From assembly GCA_017399225.1 (NCBI GenBank), contig JAFQEB010000041.1, forward strand, positions 28,571 to 92,570: a DNA stretch of 64,000 nucleotides, in the 5' to 3' direction. This document shows positions 33,783 to 42,386 of the stretch, in pieces. Made by a program: the position numbers and the translations under genes. The notes beneath the pieces are model-generated. The model did not search any database. It was given only the letters and a program-made list of their open reading frames with translations, and was not told the DNA's origin. This DNA comes from Clostridia bacterium. Lineage in GTDB: Bacteria; Bacillota_A; Clostridia; Christensenellales; Aristaeellaceae. Position 1 is the first letter of the stretch. Every line of letters begins with the position of its first letter.

Positions 33783-35018
33783 ATGAAGCGAATCCTGTTC
33801 ATATGCACCCTGATGGCCCTGCTGCTGACGGCAACCGCCGCTCTGGCGGCAAACCCCGTGCCGATGAGCACGAGGGATATCCCCGCCATCCCGGCTGCCC
33901 CCGACACGCCCCGCACCGTGCGGGCCGTGCAAAACGGAGGCACAGTTGCTGTCACCTTTGACCGTGCGCTCCCCCGGGAGAGCCTGCTGGACTTCATCTC
34001 CCTGGACGGCGACTACCGCGAGGTGGCCGTGCGCTATGCGGCGGACGGCTCCGGCTTCACGACGGAAAGCCTGCCCTATGGCGGCCAGTGGCTGCGGATC
34101 GACCTGGCCTGGGTCGAGGGAGACGTCAACGCCACCGCCCGCTACAACATGAGCGGCGGCCTGACGCAGAGCACCCGCTTCGATGGGGAATTCAACGAGT
34201 TTGTCTACGACGCGGAGGGCGCCTTCACCGAGTACCGCGACGCAAAGAGCGGCGTGTGGACGCGCTTTGACGCAAACGGCAATGCCGTGCGCTATTCCTA
34301 TGAAAAGGACGGTATGCGCGTGTGGTTCGACCTGGCGGGCAATGTCTGCTGGGCAACCTATGCGGGCGACGGCTATGCCTGCACCTGGGAGCCGGGGGAG
34401 GGCTGGTTCATTGAAGCGCCTGCCGGCAAGGTGAAGGTGCAGCTTGATCTGAACCCGAAAAAGGTCAGCCCGCTGCTGGTGGTGGCGGAGCCCTCGCCCA
34501 CGCCGGAAGTGGTGTGGTACCCCAACAACACCATCGCCCTGGCCGGCCTGAGCCTGCAGGAAGCGAATACCCGCCTGCCGGATAAGTGGTACAACGTGAT
34601 CCCGGTGGATCTGACCCGGGACGGACGGCAGACCTATTTCCTGACCATCTCCAACGCGCGCTTCATCGGCGAGTGCTATGTGGACGTGTGGGGGGACGAG
34701 GTCACCGTCAGCTGCGAGGTGCTGGAGAGAAGCGGCATTGAGCTGAAGAGCGAGTACGGGCGCTGGTTCACCAGCCTGTCGCAGGTGACGGACAGGAGCA
34801 TCGAGGACACGGAGAATGGCTTCGTGTTCGGGCAACCGCTGTCGATCAGTGAGGATCTGGAGGGCGCGGATGTAGCGCTGCTGTTCATCAGGAGCAAGGC
34901 GACCTACCGGCAGCCCTTCCGGGATGGCTCGGAGCTGCCGAGATACTGGCGCAACACGCCACAGTGGAAGGATTTCCGCAAGAACCTCAACGTGCTGATG
35001 CAATACGTGGAATGGTAA
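33783..35018 (+). CDS. Secreted protein with the shared 169-residue C-terminal domain
   Basis: The 411-residue protein has a signal peptide (MKRILFICTLMALLLTATAA, then LAAN). Residues 40-235 are a beta-rich region with YD-like strands (DAEGAFTEYRDAKSGVWTRF, DANGNAVRYSYEKDGMRVWF). Residues 243-411 match residues 406-574 of the secreted protein at 25576-27300, sharing NT-x-x-LAGLSL, VPVDLT/IPVDLT, KWFT/RWFTSL, LGGAD/LEGAD and LPRY-x-RNTP. There is no enzyme motif. AAAGGAGG lies eight bases before the ATG. Confidence 0.75.
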   Translation: MKRILFICTLMALLLTATAALAANPVPMSTRDIPAIPAAPDTPRTVRAVQNGGTVAVTFDRALPRESLLDFISLDGDYREVAVRYAADGSGFTTESLPYGGQWLRIDLAWVEGDVNATARYNMSGGLTQSTRFDGEFNEFVYDAEGAFTEYRDAKSGVWTRFDANGNAVRYSYEKDGMRVWFDLAGNVCWATYAGDGYACTWEPGEGWFIEAPAGKVKVQLDLNPKKVSPLLVVAEPSPTPEVVWYPNNTIALAGLSLQEANTRLPDKWYNVIPVDLTRDGRQTYFLTISNARFIGECYVDVWGDEVTVSCEVLERSGIELKSEYGRWFTSLSQVTDRSIEDTENGFVFGQPLSISEDLEGADVALLFIRSKATYRQPFRDGSELPRYWRNTPQWKDFRKNLNVLMQYVEW

Positions 35019-35330
35019 CGAAAAAGGGTTAAGGGTCGAAGACCCTTACGGGGCATTTGCTTGGAGTGTGTCCCCAGTGGGGACTTCGCCGAAGGCGAAA
35101 ACGGAAAGTAAATGTTGAATAGGGGTCGCGGAGATCCAACATCGCTTGATGCTTTCGCCTTCGGCGAACTCCCCCACTGGGGAGGCGCATCTGCACGATG
35201 CCCGTGCCCGCCGGAGGCAAACGCCCCACAGCGTCTTTCCCGAATCCGCAGATTCGGGAAACAGCTCACACAGCCCAAAGAGAAAAGCCTACAAAGTCCA
35301 CTAATCAAATCCCCCAACCAACACCCCACC
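35019..35330 (+). repeat. 3'-hairpin repeat, copy 2 (with nested inverted repeat)
   Basis: It starts right after the stop with hairpin A (AAGGGTC-GAA-GACCCTT) and ends with the CGCCGGAGGC block, hairpin C at 35239-35258 (CCCGAATC-CGCA-GATTCGGG) and the AAAGCCTACAAAG tail. Between them is an extra ~115-bp piece with arms at 35071-35101 and 35151-35183, built on TCCCCAGTGGGGA and TTCGCCGAAGGCGAA. Part of that piece recurs in the copy after proS. Confidence 0.8.
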
Positions 35331-35354
35331 CCACCCGCAAAGGAGGCCGACGCC

Positions 35355-35912
35355 ATGCACTACCCCGCCCAAGCCATCACCCTGAAAGACGGCCGCGCGG
35401 CCATCCTGCGCAGCCCCGACCCGGAGCGCGACGCCGCCGACCTGGTGCAGTACCTCTATGATACCGCAGCCGATACCCCCTTCGTGCTGCGCACGCCGGA
35501 GGAGGTCTCCATGACGGTGGAGAAGGAGACCGGCTTCCTGCGCTGGGTGACGGAATCGCCCGACGACTGCATGATCCTGTGCGAGGTGGACGGGCATATC
35601 GCCGGCAACTGCCATCTGTCCTTCCGGACGAAGAAGAAGGTGCGCCACCGCTGCGACGTGGCCATCGCGCTGCGAAAGGCCTACTGGGGCCTGGGCATCG
35701 GCACGGCCATGTTCGAGGCGATGGAGGCGCTCGCCCGCCGGCGCGAGGGTGTGACGCACATGGAGCTGGAGTTCATCGAGGGCAACAGCCGCGCCCGGGG
35801 CCTGTACGAGAAGATGGGCTTCCGCATTACGGGCGTGCACCCCGACGCCATCCGCCAGGAGGACGGCAAGCTCCTGGCCCTGTATATCATGCAGAAGAAA
35901 CTGGAGGGCTGA
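35355..35912 (+). CDS. GNAT family N-acetyltransferase
   Basis: The 185-residue protein is a single GNAT domain (Acetyltransf_3-like): ITLKDGRAAILRSPDPERDA, the beta-4/5 strands DDCMILCEVDGHIAGNCHLS, acetyl-CoA loop LRKAYWGLGIGTAMFEA and the C-terminal NSRARGLYEKMGFRITG. The substrate is not deducible. AAAGGAGG lies eight bases before the ATG. It precedes the TfoX-like gene by three bases and probably starts a transcript including queA. Confidence 0.88.
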   Translation: MHYPAQAITLKDGRAAILRSPDPERDAADLVQYLYDTAADTPFVLRTPEEVSMTVEKETGFLRWVTESPDDCMILCEVDGHIAGNCHLSFRTKKKVRHRCDVAIALRKAYWGLGIGTAMFEAMEALARRREGVTHMELEFIEGNSRARGLYEKMGFRITGVHPDAIRQEDGKLLALYIMQKKLEG

Positions 35913-35915
35913 ACG

Positions 35916-36242
35916 ATGGCTGCCAAGGAGCTTGCCACCTATGTTCACGATCAGCTGGCTGAGGTGTCCGGCATCCGCAGCATCCCGATGATGGGCGGCT
36001 ATATCTTCTATTACAACGAAAAGATATTTGGCGGTATTTACGGGCCGGGCATGATGATCAAGGACACGCCTGCTGCCCGCGCTGCCATGCCGGACAGTCA
36101 CCCCATGCCGCCCTACAGCGGGGCACGGAATCTGCTGCCCTGCACCATCCTTGATGACCGGGAGGCATTTCAGAACATGGTACGTGCCATGTATGATGAG
36201 CTGCCCGTACCCAAGCCCCGCAAAAGAAAGGAAAAACCATGA
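35916..36242 (+). CDS. TfoX/Sxy N-terminal domain protein
   Basis: The 108-residue protein is a lone TfoX N-terminal domain: [38 protein letters not shown], with a lysine-rich tail. Full Sxy/TfoX controls competence genes in Gammaproteobacteria; the single-domain Firmicute versions have no established role. It overlaps queA by four bases (ATGA). Confidence 0.85.
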   Translation: MAAKELATYVHDQLAEVSGIRSIPMMGGYIFYYNEKIFGGIYGPGMMIKDTPAARAAMPDSHPMPPYSGARNLLPCTILDDREAFQNMVRAMYDELPVPKPRKRKEKP

Positions 36243-37267
36243 GAACCGCTGACTTCGATTATAACCTGCCCGAAGAGCTGATTGCCCAGACTCCCGTGGA
36301 GCCCCGCGATCACTCCCGGCTGATGGTCGTCCACCGGGGCGATAACACCCGCGAGCACAAGCACTTCTACGATATTATCGATTACCTCAACCCCGGCGAC
36401 GCGCTGGTGATCAACGAGACGAAGGTCATCCCGGCCCGCCTGCTGGGCGCGAAGGAGGACACCGGCGTGCCGGTGGAGATCCTGCTTTTGCGGCGGGAGA
36501 ACGCCACCGACTGGGAAGCCCTGGTCAAGCCGGGCCGCCGTCTCAAGCCGGGGGCTGTGTGCGTGTTCGGCGACGGGCTGCTGAAATGCGAGATCATGTC
36601 CAGCGTGCCCGAAATCGGAGGGCGCATCGTGCGGTTCATGTACGACGGCGTCTTCGAGGAAATTCTGGACAAGCTGGGCGAGATGCCCCTGCCGCCCTAC
36701 ATCCACGAGAAGCTGGCTGACCGTACCCGCTATCAGACCGTCTACGCGAAGAACGAGGGCAGTGCCGCCGCCCCCACGGCGGGATTGCACTTCACACCTG
36801 AGCTGCTGGAGAAGGTGAAGGCAAAGGGCGTGACCGTCGTCCCCGTGACGCTGCATGTGGGCCTTGGCACCTTCCGCCCGGTGACGGTGGAGGACGTGGA
36901 CACTCATGTGATGCACAGCGAGTACTACCAGGTGACGGCAGAGGCGGCGGACACGCTGAATGTCATCCGCGCCAATGGCGGGCGGATCATCTGCGTGGGC
37001 ACGACGAGCGTGCGGACGCTGGAGACCGTAGCCACGGAGGACGGCGTGATCCATGCCGGGGCAGGGGACACGGCGATCTTCATTTATCCCGGGAAGAAGA
37101 TCAAGGCGGTGGATGCGCTGATCACGAATTTCCATCTGCCGCAGAGTACGCTGCTGATGCTGGTGAGTACGTTCATGGGCCGGGAGACGGCGCTGGACGT
37201 GTATCGTGAAGCGGTGGAGGAGCGCTATCGTTTCTTCAGCTTCGGGGATGCGATGTTTATAGAATGA
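36239..37267 (+). CDS. queA: S-adenosylmethionine:tRNA ribosyltransferase-isomerase
   Basis: The 342-residue enzyme transfers and rearranges the ribose of SAM onto preQ1 in tRNA to give epoxyqueuosine. Family blocks are [49 protein letters not shown] and the C-terminal [16 protein letters not shown]. It is usually next to tgt, which is not here. A 3' repeat element follows. Confidence 0.96.
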   Translation: MRTADFDYNLPEELIAQTPVEPRDHSRLMVVHRGDNTREHKHFYDIIDYLNPGDALVINETKVIPARLLGAKEDTGVPVEILLLRRENATDWEALVKPGRRLKPGAVCVFGDGLLKCEIMSSVPEIGGRIVRFMYDGVFEEILDKLGEMPLPPYIHEKLADRTRYQTVYAKNEGSAAAPTAGLHFTPELLEKVKAKGVTVVPVTLHVGLGTFRPVTVEDVDTHVMHSEYYQVTAEAADTLNVIRANGGRIICVGTTSVRTLETVATEDGVIHAGAGDTAIFIYPGKKIKAVDALITNFHLPQSTLLMLVSTFMGRETALDVYREAVEERYRFFSFGDAMFIE

Positions 37268-37440
37268 AGACAGGCTGGGGCAGAGAAAAAGGGTCAAGGG
37301 ACGACGTCCCTTGCGGGGTGGAGGGGCAGCGCCCCTCCCCGCCGGAGGCAAACGCCCCATGACGTCTTTGCCCGATCTCCGATCGGGCAAACAGTCCGCG
37401 CAACTCAAAAGGAAAAGCCAACAAAGAACAGTAAATAAAA
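37268..37440 (+). repeat. 3'-hairpin repeat, copy 3 (after queA)
   Basis: Same order as copy 1: hairpin A (AAGGGAC-GAC-GTCCCTT), hairpin B (GGAGGGGC-AGC-GCCCCTCC), CGCCGGAGGCAAACGCCCCA, hairpin C at 37370-37388 (GCCCGATC-TCC-GATCGGGC) and AAACAGTCCGCGCAA ... AAAGCCAACAAAG. Hairpin sequences differ from copy 1 but pairing is kept. Confidence 0.8.
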
Positions 37441-37480
37441 TCACCCACGACACATTCCCCGGTTGGAAAGGCCATCCCGC

Positions 37481-37509
37481 TTGCCAACCAGGCGAAAGTG
37501 CAGTATAAT
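37481..37509 (+). promoter_or_regulatory. Promoter of the Lrp-aminotransferase pair
   Basis: TTGCCA, 17 bases, TATAAT, 39 bases before the ATG at 37549. Confidence 0.85.
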
Positions 37510-37548
37510 ACTACCGTCAACCTATGAATTGAAAGGGGGAGACCCTCG

Positions 37549-38040
37549 ATGAAGAAGCTTGAAATGCAGCTGTTGGAGCTGCTGCAGGAAGACTGCCGAC
37601 TGCCGCTGGAAAAGCTGGCGGTGATGCTGGGCACGACGACGGACGTGGTCGCGGAGACGATCGACCAGCTGGAGGAGAAGCGCGTGATCCTGCGCTATGC
37701 CCCAACGATCAACTGGGACAAGACCGACCGCGAGCGCGTGGAGGCGATGATCCAGGTGAACGTGACGCCTCAGCGCGACAAGGGCTTTGACGAAGTGGCC
37801 AAGCGCATCTACCGGTTTGAAGAGGTCAAATCCGTGTACCTGATGAGCGGCAGCTATGACCTGCTGGTGCTGGTGGAGGGCCGCACGCTCAAGGAGTGCG
37901 CGCTGTTCGTGTCCTCCAAGCTGTCCACGCTGGAGATGGTCACGGGCACCGCCACGTCCTTCATCCTCAAGCGTTATAAGGAGGAGGGCGTTGTCTTCGA
38001 GGAGGGCAAATCTGATAACAGGCTGGTGATCACCCCGTGA
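37549..38040 (+). CDS. Lrp/AsnC family transcriptional regulator
   Basis: The 163-residue protein has an N-terminal winged helix (LELLQEDCRLPLEKLAVMLG, VAETIDQLEEKRVI) and a RAM/AsnC effector domain (MIQVNVTPQRDKGFDEVAKR, VKSVYLMSGSYDLLVLVEG). Such proteins sense amino acids. Its stop overlaps the aminotransferase GTG start, so it likely controls that enzyme and itself (inference). Confidence 0.9.
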   Translation: MKKLEMQLLELLQEDCRLPLEKLAVMLGTTTDVVAETIDQLEEKRVILRYAPTINWDKTDRERVEAMIQVNVTPQRDKGFDEVAKRIYRFEEVKSVYLMSGSYDLLVLVEGRTLKECALFVSSKLSTLEMVTGTATSFILKRYKEEGVVFEEGKSDNRLVITP

Positions 38041-39215
38041 ATTACGAGAAGTTTATCAACCCGGATATCGCCGCGGTACCGCCCAGCGGCATCCGCCGTT
38101 TCTTCGACATCGCGGCCACGATGAAGGACGCCATCTCCCTGGGCGTGGGCGAGCCGGATTTCGTGACCCCCTATCACATCCGGGATGCGGCCATCAACAG
38201 CCTTCTGGACGGCGAGACGCAGTACACCGGCAATAGGGGTATGCCCGAGCTCCTGGAGGAGATCAGCTACTACCTGGAGCACCGCTACCAGACGAAGTAC
38301 GACCCCAAGACGGAGATCATGGTGACGGTGGGCGCCTCCGAGGCCATCGACGTGGCGCTGCGTGCGCTGGTCAGCCCCGGTGATGAGGTGCTGGTGCCCG
38401 AGCCCTCCTACGTCAGCTACAGCCCCAGCGTCATCTTCGCCACCGGCAAGCCCGTGGGCGTGGTGACCACGGCGGAGACGGAGTTCCGCCTCACGCCCGA
38501 AGCGGTCGAGGCTGCCATCACCCCCCGCACGAAGCTGCTGATCCTGCCGTACCCCAACAACCCCACCGGCGGCATCATGGAGCGGGAGGATCTGATGAAG
38601 ATCGCCCGCGTGGTCGAAAAGCACGACCTGCTGGTGCTGTCGGACGAGATCTATTCCGAACTGACCTACGGCGAGCGGGAGCATGTGAGCTTTGCGTCCC
38701 TGCCCGGCATGTGGGAGCGGACGGTCACCCTCAACGGCTTTTCGAAGGCCTTCGCCATGACCGGCTGGCGCGTGGGCTATGCCTGCGGCCCGAAGGAACT
38801 GATCTCCGTGATGCTCAAGATCCACCAGTATGCCATCATGTGCGCCCCCCGCATGGGCCAGGTGGCGGCGCTGGAGGCGCTCAGGAGCGGCCGCCTGACC
38901 GATTATGAGGACGTCCGCCGGATGCGGGAGAGCTACGACCGCCGCCGCCGGCTGATGGTGGAGGGCTTCCGGGCGATGGGCTTGGATTGCTTCGAGCCCC
39001 GGGGCGCGTTCTATATCTTCCCCAGCATCAAGCCCACGGGCCTGACGAGCGAAGAATTCTGCAACCGCCTGATCCGGGAGCACAAGGTGGCCTGCGTGCC
39101 CGGCACCGCCTTTGGCAGCTGCGGCGAGGGCCATATCCGCTGCTCCTATGCCACGGGCATTGATAAGCTGAGCATCGCGCTGGAGCGGATGGAAAGCTTC
39201 ATCCGGGGGCTGTAA
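38037..39215 (+). CDS. Class I/II PLP-dependent aminotransferase
   Basis: The 392-residue fold-type I enzyme resembles the AspB/PatA group: LGVGEPDFVTP, the PLP phosphate and ring contacts VTVGASEAIDVAL and PYPNNPTGG, DEIYSELTYG, and the catalytic lysine in NGFSKAFAMTGWRVGYACG. It would transaminate aspartate, an aromatic amino acid or a similar substrate. The start is a GTG overlapping the Lrp stop (GTGA). It is not of the class V type normally used as phosphonate (AEP) transaminase. Confidence 0.9.
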   Translation: MNYEKFINPDIAAVPPSGIRRFFDIAATMKDAISLGVGEPDFVTPYHIRDAAINSLLDGETQYTGNRGMPELLEEISYYLEHRYQTKYDPKTEIMVTVGASEAIDVALRALVSPGDEVLVPEPSYVSYSPSVIFATGKPVGVVTTAETEFRLTPEAVEAAITPRTKLLILPYPNNPTGGIMEREDLMKIARVVEKHDLLVLSDEIYSELTYGEREHVSFASLPGMWERTVTLNGFSKAFAMTGWRVGYACGPKELISVMLKIHQYAIMCAPRMGQVAALEALRSGRLTDYEDVRRMRESYDRRRRLMVEGFRAMGLDCFEPRGAFYIFPSIKPTGLTSEEFCNRLIREHKVACVPGTAFGSCGEGHIRCSYATGIDKLSIALERMESFIRGL

Positions 39216-39241
39216 GATACTGATTCACCATGGAGGTACCC

Positions 39242-40405
39242 ATGAAGAAACTTTTGCTGTTGCTGCTGGCGTGCCTGCTGCTCTTTGCGGGCGCGGCGGC
39301 GGAGGAGGGCGAGGTCTCCATCTTTGACGTGCTGGAGGATGCGGACCCGTCCGTCGTGTTCGACACCTTCATTCCCATGCCTGACCCGGATGACGCCAAT
39401 GCCATCGAGGCTGGCACGACGCTGGAAAGCTATTATGAAGAGGATGGCTCGGTGCTGATCACCATCACCGGCACGGGCGACTTCACCGTGGGCGGAGACA
39501 GCCGCAAGTCCTCCAACATCTGGTATACCGAGCTGAAAAAGCATGACGGCGACTATCAGTTTGCCATGCAGAATATCCGGGATGTGCTCCTGGCGGACGA
39601 TCTGACCATCGTCAACTTTGAGGGTACGCTGACCACCAGCACCTATGTGCCCTCCAACAAGCGGGAGAACCAGTTCCTCTTCAGCGCGCCGCCGGAGTAT
39701 GTTTCCATGCTGACGGAGAATGGCGTGGAGGCTGTGGCACTGGAGAATAACCATGTGCTGGATCACGGTCAGGACGTGTACGATGAAACCAAGCGGCATC
39801 TGTCCAATGCGGGCGTGGTCTGGTCCGGCGACGGCGAGCTGGGCGTGATCGAGATCAAGGGCGTCAAAATCGCCATGCTCAGCTACCTGTGCATCGACCG
39901 CTATTCCCAGCTGTGGGACAAGGTGCCGGCGGATATCGCTGCGGCCAAGGAAAAGTACCCCATCGTGATCGTCAATTTCCACTGGGGCACGGAGAAGGAA
40001 TACGAGCCCACCAACAATCAGGTGCGTATGGGCCGCCTGGCGGTGGATTCCGGCGCGGATCTGGTGCTGGGGCATCACAGCCACCGCATCCAGCCCATCG
40101 AGCAGTATAAGGGCGTGTACATCTGCTACAGCCTGGGCAACTTCTGCTTCGCGGGCCACAACAAACCGGATGACATGTCCTCCATCCTCTTCCAGACCCG
40201 CTTCCGCATGAAGGACGGCGCGGTTACGAACGAGGGCTTCCGCATCATCCCCATCCGCATCTCCTCCCGGACGGAGCGCAACGACTTCATCCCCACCGTC
40301 CACACCAAGGAGACCTCCATCGACGCGATCCTGACCACCCTGCGGGAAAACGGCGAGGATCTGGACTATGCAGTGGCGGATTACCCCCTGGAGTGGGATG
40401 AATAA
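39242..40405 (+). CDS. Exported CapA family protein
   Basis: The 387-residue protein has a signal peptide (MKKLLLLLLACLLLFAGAAA, then EEGE) and a CapA/PgsA metallophosphatase-like domain: ITGTGDFTVGGD, IVNFEGTL, VEAVALENNHVLDHGQD, VNFHWGTEKEY and GADLVLGHHSHRIQPIE. CapA is part of poly-gamma-glutamate export, but capBC are absent; solitary CapA proteins are common in Firmicutes. GGAGG lies five bases before the ATG. Confidence 0.88.
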   Translation: MKKLLLLLLACLLLFAGAAAEEGEVSIFDVLEDADPSVVFDTFIPMPDPDDANAIEAGTTLESYYEEDGSVLITITGTGDFTVGGDSRKSSNIWYTELKKHDGDYQFAMQNIRDVLLADDLTIVNFEGTLTTSTYVPSNKRENQFLFSAPPEYVSMLTENGVEAVALENNHVLDHGQDVYDETKRHLSNAGVVWSGDGELGVIEIKGVKIAMLSYLCIDRYSQLWDKVPADIAAAKEKYPIVIVNFHWGTEKEYEPTNNQVRMGRLAVDSGADLVLGHHSHRIQPIEQYKGVYICYSLGNFCFAGHNKPDDMSSILFQTRFRMKDGAVTNEGFRIIPIRISSRTERNDFIPTVHTKETSIDAILTTLRENGEDLDYAVADYPLEWDE

Positions 40406-40418
40406 GCATGACTTTATC

Positions 40419-40449
40419 AGCCGCTGTGCCTGTGCATGGCGGCTTTTTT
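40419..40449 (+). terminator. Terminator after the CapA gene
   Basis: AGCCGC and GCGGCT close a hairpin directly followed by TTTTTTG. Confidence 0.8.
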
Positions 40450-40469
40450 GCTGATCCTGCAAATCCCTG

Positions 40470-40498
40470 TAGCAAATTGCCGGAAGGTATGGTATAAT
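40470..40498 (+). promoter_or_regulatory. Promoter of the phosphonate cassette
   Basis: Perfect TATAAT with TAGCAA 17 bases upstream; the -35 box is weak. The ATG is 31 bases beyond. Confidence 0.65.
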
Positions 40499-40528
40499 GA
40501 TCTGAATACATCATATGGAGTGAACAGC

Positions 40529-41659
40529 ATGGACGCACAGCATCTGCTTGCCGCCTGCCGCGACGCGGGCATTGACTTTTATACTGGCGTGCCGGATTCC
40601 CAGCTCAAGGGGCTGTGCGATACGCTCTACGCCACCCTGGGTGTGAAGGGGAAGCACGTCGTCGCCGCCAACGAGGGCAACGCCATCGGCCTGTGCGCCG
40701 GGCATTATCTGGCCACTGGCCGGCCTGCGCTGTGCTATATGCAGAATTCTGGCCTGGGCAACGCTGTCAACCCCATCGCCTCCCTGATGGACGGCCAGGT
40801 CTACGCCATGCCCTGCCTGCTGGTGGTGGGCTGGCGCGGCGAGCCCGGCGTGAAGGACGAGCCGCAACATGTCAAGCAGGGGCAGGTGACCCTCTCTCAG
40901 CTGGAGCTGCTGGACGTGCCCTACATGGTGCTGGACAAGGTGATGACCGACGCGGACTTCGACGCCGCCTTTGCGGATATCCGCTCGCATCTGGCTGCGA
41001 ACCGCACCGCCGCCATCGTGGTGAAGAAGGGCGCCTTGACTTGCTCGCTTAAACCGGAATACCGCAACGAACACGCCATGACCCGCGAGGAGGCCGTCGG
41101 GATCATCGCCCGCCTGGCCGGGCCCAAGGACGTCTTCGTCTCCACCACCGGCAAGCTCAGCCGCGAGCTGTTCGAGCTGCGCGAGGCGGAAAACATGGGC
41201 CACGAGAAGGACTTCCTGACTGTTGGCAGCATGGGCCACGCCTCCATGATCGCCCTGGGCATTGCCCTGGAGCAGCCCAAGCGCCGCGTCTGGTGCCTGG
41301 ACGGCGACGGCGCTGCCCTGATGCACCTGGGCGCGATGGCTGTCATTGGCCAGCGCCAGCCGGAAAACCTCGTCCATGTGGTCATCAACAACGGCGCGCA
41401 TGAGACCGTCGGCGGGATGCCCGTGTGTGAGGGCGGCCTCAACCTGTGCGCGATGGCCATGGCGGCGGGCTACCGTTCCGTGTGCTGCGCGGACTCCCCG
41501 GAGACGCTGCTGCGCGCCATGGATGGCGCGATGACCGCCGGCGGACTGTCCTTCATCGAGGTGCGCTGCGCCGTGGGCGCCAGGGCTGACCTGGGCCGCC
41601 CCACCACCACCCCGCAGGAGAACCGCGACGCGCTGATGAAATTCATTCGGGAGAACTGA
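40529..41659 (+). CDS. aepY: Phosphonopyruvate decarboxylase
   Basis: The 376-residue thiamine-diphosphate enzyme turns phosphonopyruvate into phosphonoacetaldehyde, pulling the unfavourable PEP mutase reaction forward. It has the N-terminal catalytic glutamate in VVAANEGNAIGLCAGHYLAT and the ThDP motif GDGAALMHLGAMAVIG ... VVINNGAHETVGG. The length is typical of Ppd, which is shorter than acetolactate synthase. It starts the three-gene cassette, one base ahead of the cytidylyltransferase gene. Confidence 0.93.
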   Translation: MDAQHLLAACRDAGIDFYTGVPDSQLKGLCDTLYATLGVKGKHVVAANEGNAIGLCAGHYLATGRPALCYMQNSGLGNAVNPIASLMDGQVYAMPCLLVVGWRGEPGVKDEPQHVKQGQVTLSQLELLDVPYMVLDKVMTDADFDAAFADIRSHLAANRTAAIVVKKGALTCSLKPEYRNEHAMTREEAVGIIARLAGPKDVFVSTTGKLSRELFELREAENMGHEKDFLTVGSMGHASMIALGIALEQPKRRVWCLDGDGAALMHLGAMAVIGQRQPENLVHVVINNGAHETVGGMPVCEGGLNLCAMAMAAGYRSVCCADSPETLLRAMDGAMTAGGLSFIEVRCAVGARADLGRPTTTPQENRDALMKFIREN

Positions 41660-41660
41660 T

Positions 41661-42386
41661 ATGATCGCATTGCTCCTTAACTCCGGCCTCGGCTCCCGCA
41701 TGGGCGACGAGACCCGCGAGCATCCCAAGTGCATGACGGAGATCGCCCCGGGGGAGACCATCATCTCCTGGCAGGTGAAGCTGCTGGAACGCGTCGGCGT
41801 AACAGAAGCCGTCGTCACCACCGGTCACCTGAGCGACATGCTGGAGGAGTACCTCCTGTCGCTGAACAGCCCCATCCGCTTCCGTTTTGTGCACAATCCC
41901 CGTTACCGGGAGACCAACTACATCTACAGCATGTACCTCGCCCGCGAGCTGCTGGCCGGGCATGACGTCATCTCCCTGCACGGCGATCTGGGGATGCACC
42001 CTGCCGTGATGGAAAAGCTGACGGCTTCGCCCGTGTCCTGCGCGGCGGTGGACAGCACCCTGCCCCTGCCGGAGAAGGACTTCAAGGGCCGCATCCGGGA
42101 TGGGCGGATCTGCGAGATCGGCGTGAACGTCTTCGGCGACGACTGCCTCGAATTCCAGCCGGCCTACCTGTGGAAGCAGGCGGATTTCGCCCGCTGGATG
42201 CAGGAGATCAGCCGCTTCATCGCCGAGGGCACCGAGAAGGTCTACGCCGAAAACGCCTTCAACGCCGCGTGGGAGGATATCCCGCTCTATCCGCTGGACG
42301 TGCAGGGCCTGCTCTGCGCGGAGATCGACAACCAGGCTGACAAGGAAAACGTCAGCCGGCGCTTTGCAAAGGAGGTTCTGGCATGA
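41661..42386 (+). CDS. LicC-like nucleotidyltransferase (probable phosphonate cytidylyltransferase)
   Basis: The 241-residue protein is a GT-A-fold NTP transferase: LLLNSGLGSRMGDET, HPKCMTEI with the active-site lysine, then RFVHNPRYRETNYIYSMYLA and ISLHGDLG with a metal-binding Asp. It resembles phosphocholine and 2-aminoethylphosphonate cytidylyltransferases (LicC/PntC). Placed between the decarboxylase and PEP mutase genes, it most likely makes a CMP-phosphonate for transfer to a lipid or glycan. It overlaps the next gene by four bases. Confidence 0.8.
   Translation: MIALLLNSGLGSRMGDETREHPKCMTEIAPGETIISWQVKLLERVGVTEAVVTTGHLSDMLEEYLLSLNSPIRFRFVHNPRYRETNYIYSMYLARELLAGHDVISLHGDLGMHPAVMEKLTASPVSCAAVDSTLPLPEKDFKGRIRDGRICEIGVNVFGDDCLEFQPAYLWKQADFARWMQEISRFIAEGTEKVYAENAFNAAWEDIPLYPLDVQGLLCAEIDNQADKENVSRRFAKEVLA

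Noticed and set aside
38037..39215. Aminotransferase as the AEP transaminase of the phosphonate cassette
   Set aside because: It is a class I/II enzyme co-transcribed with an Lrp regulator and separated from the cassette by capA and a terminator; AEP transaminases are usually class V.
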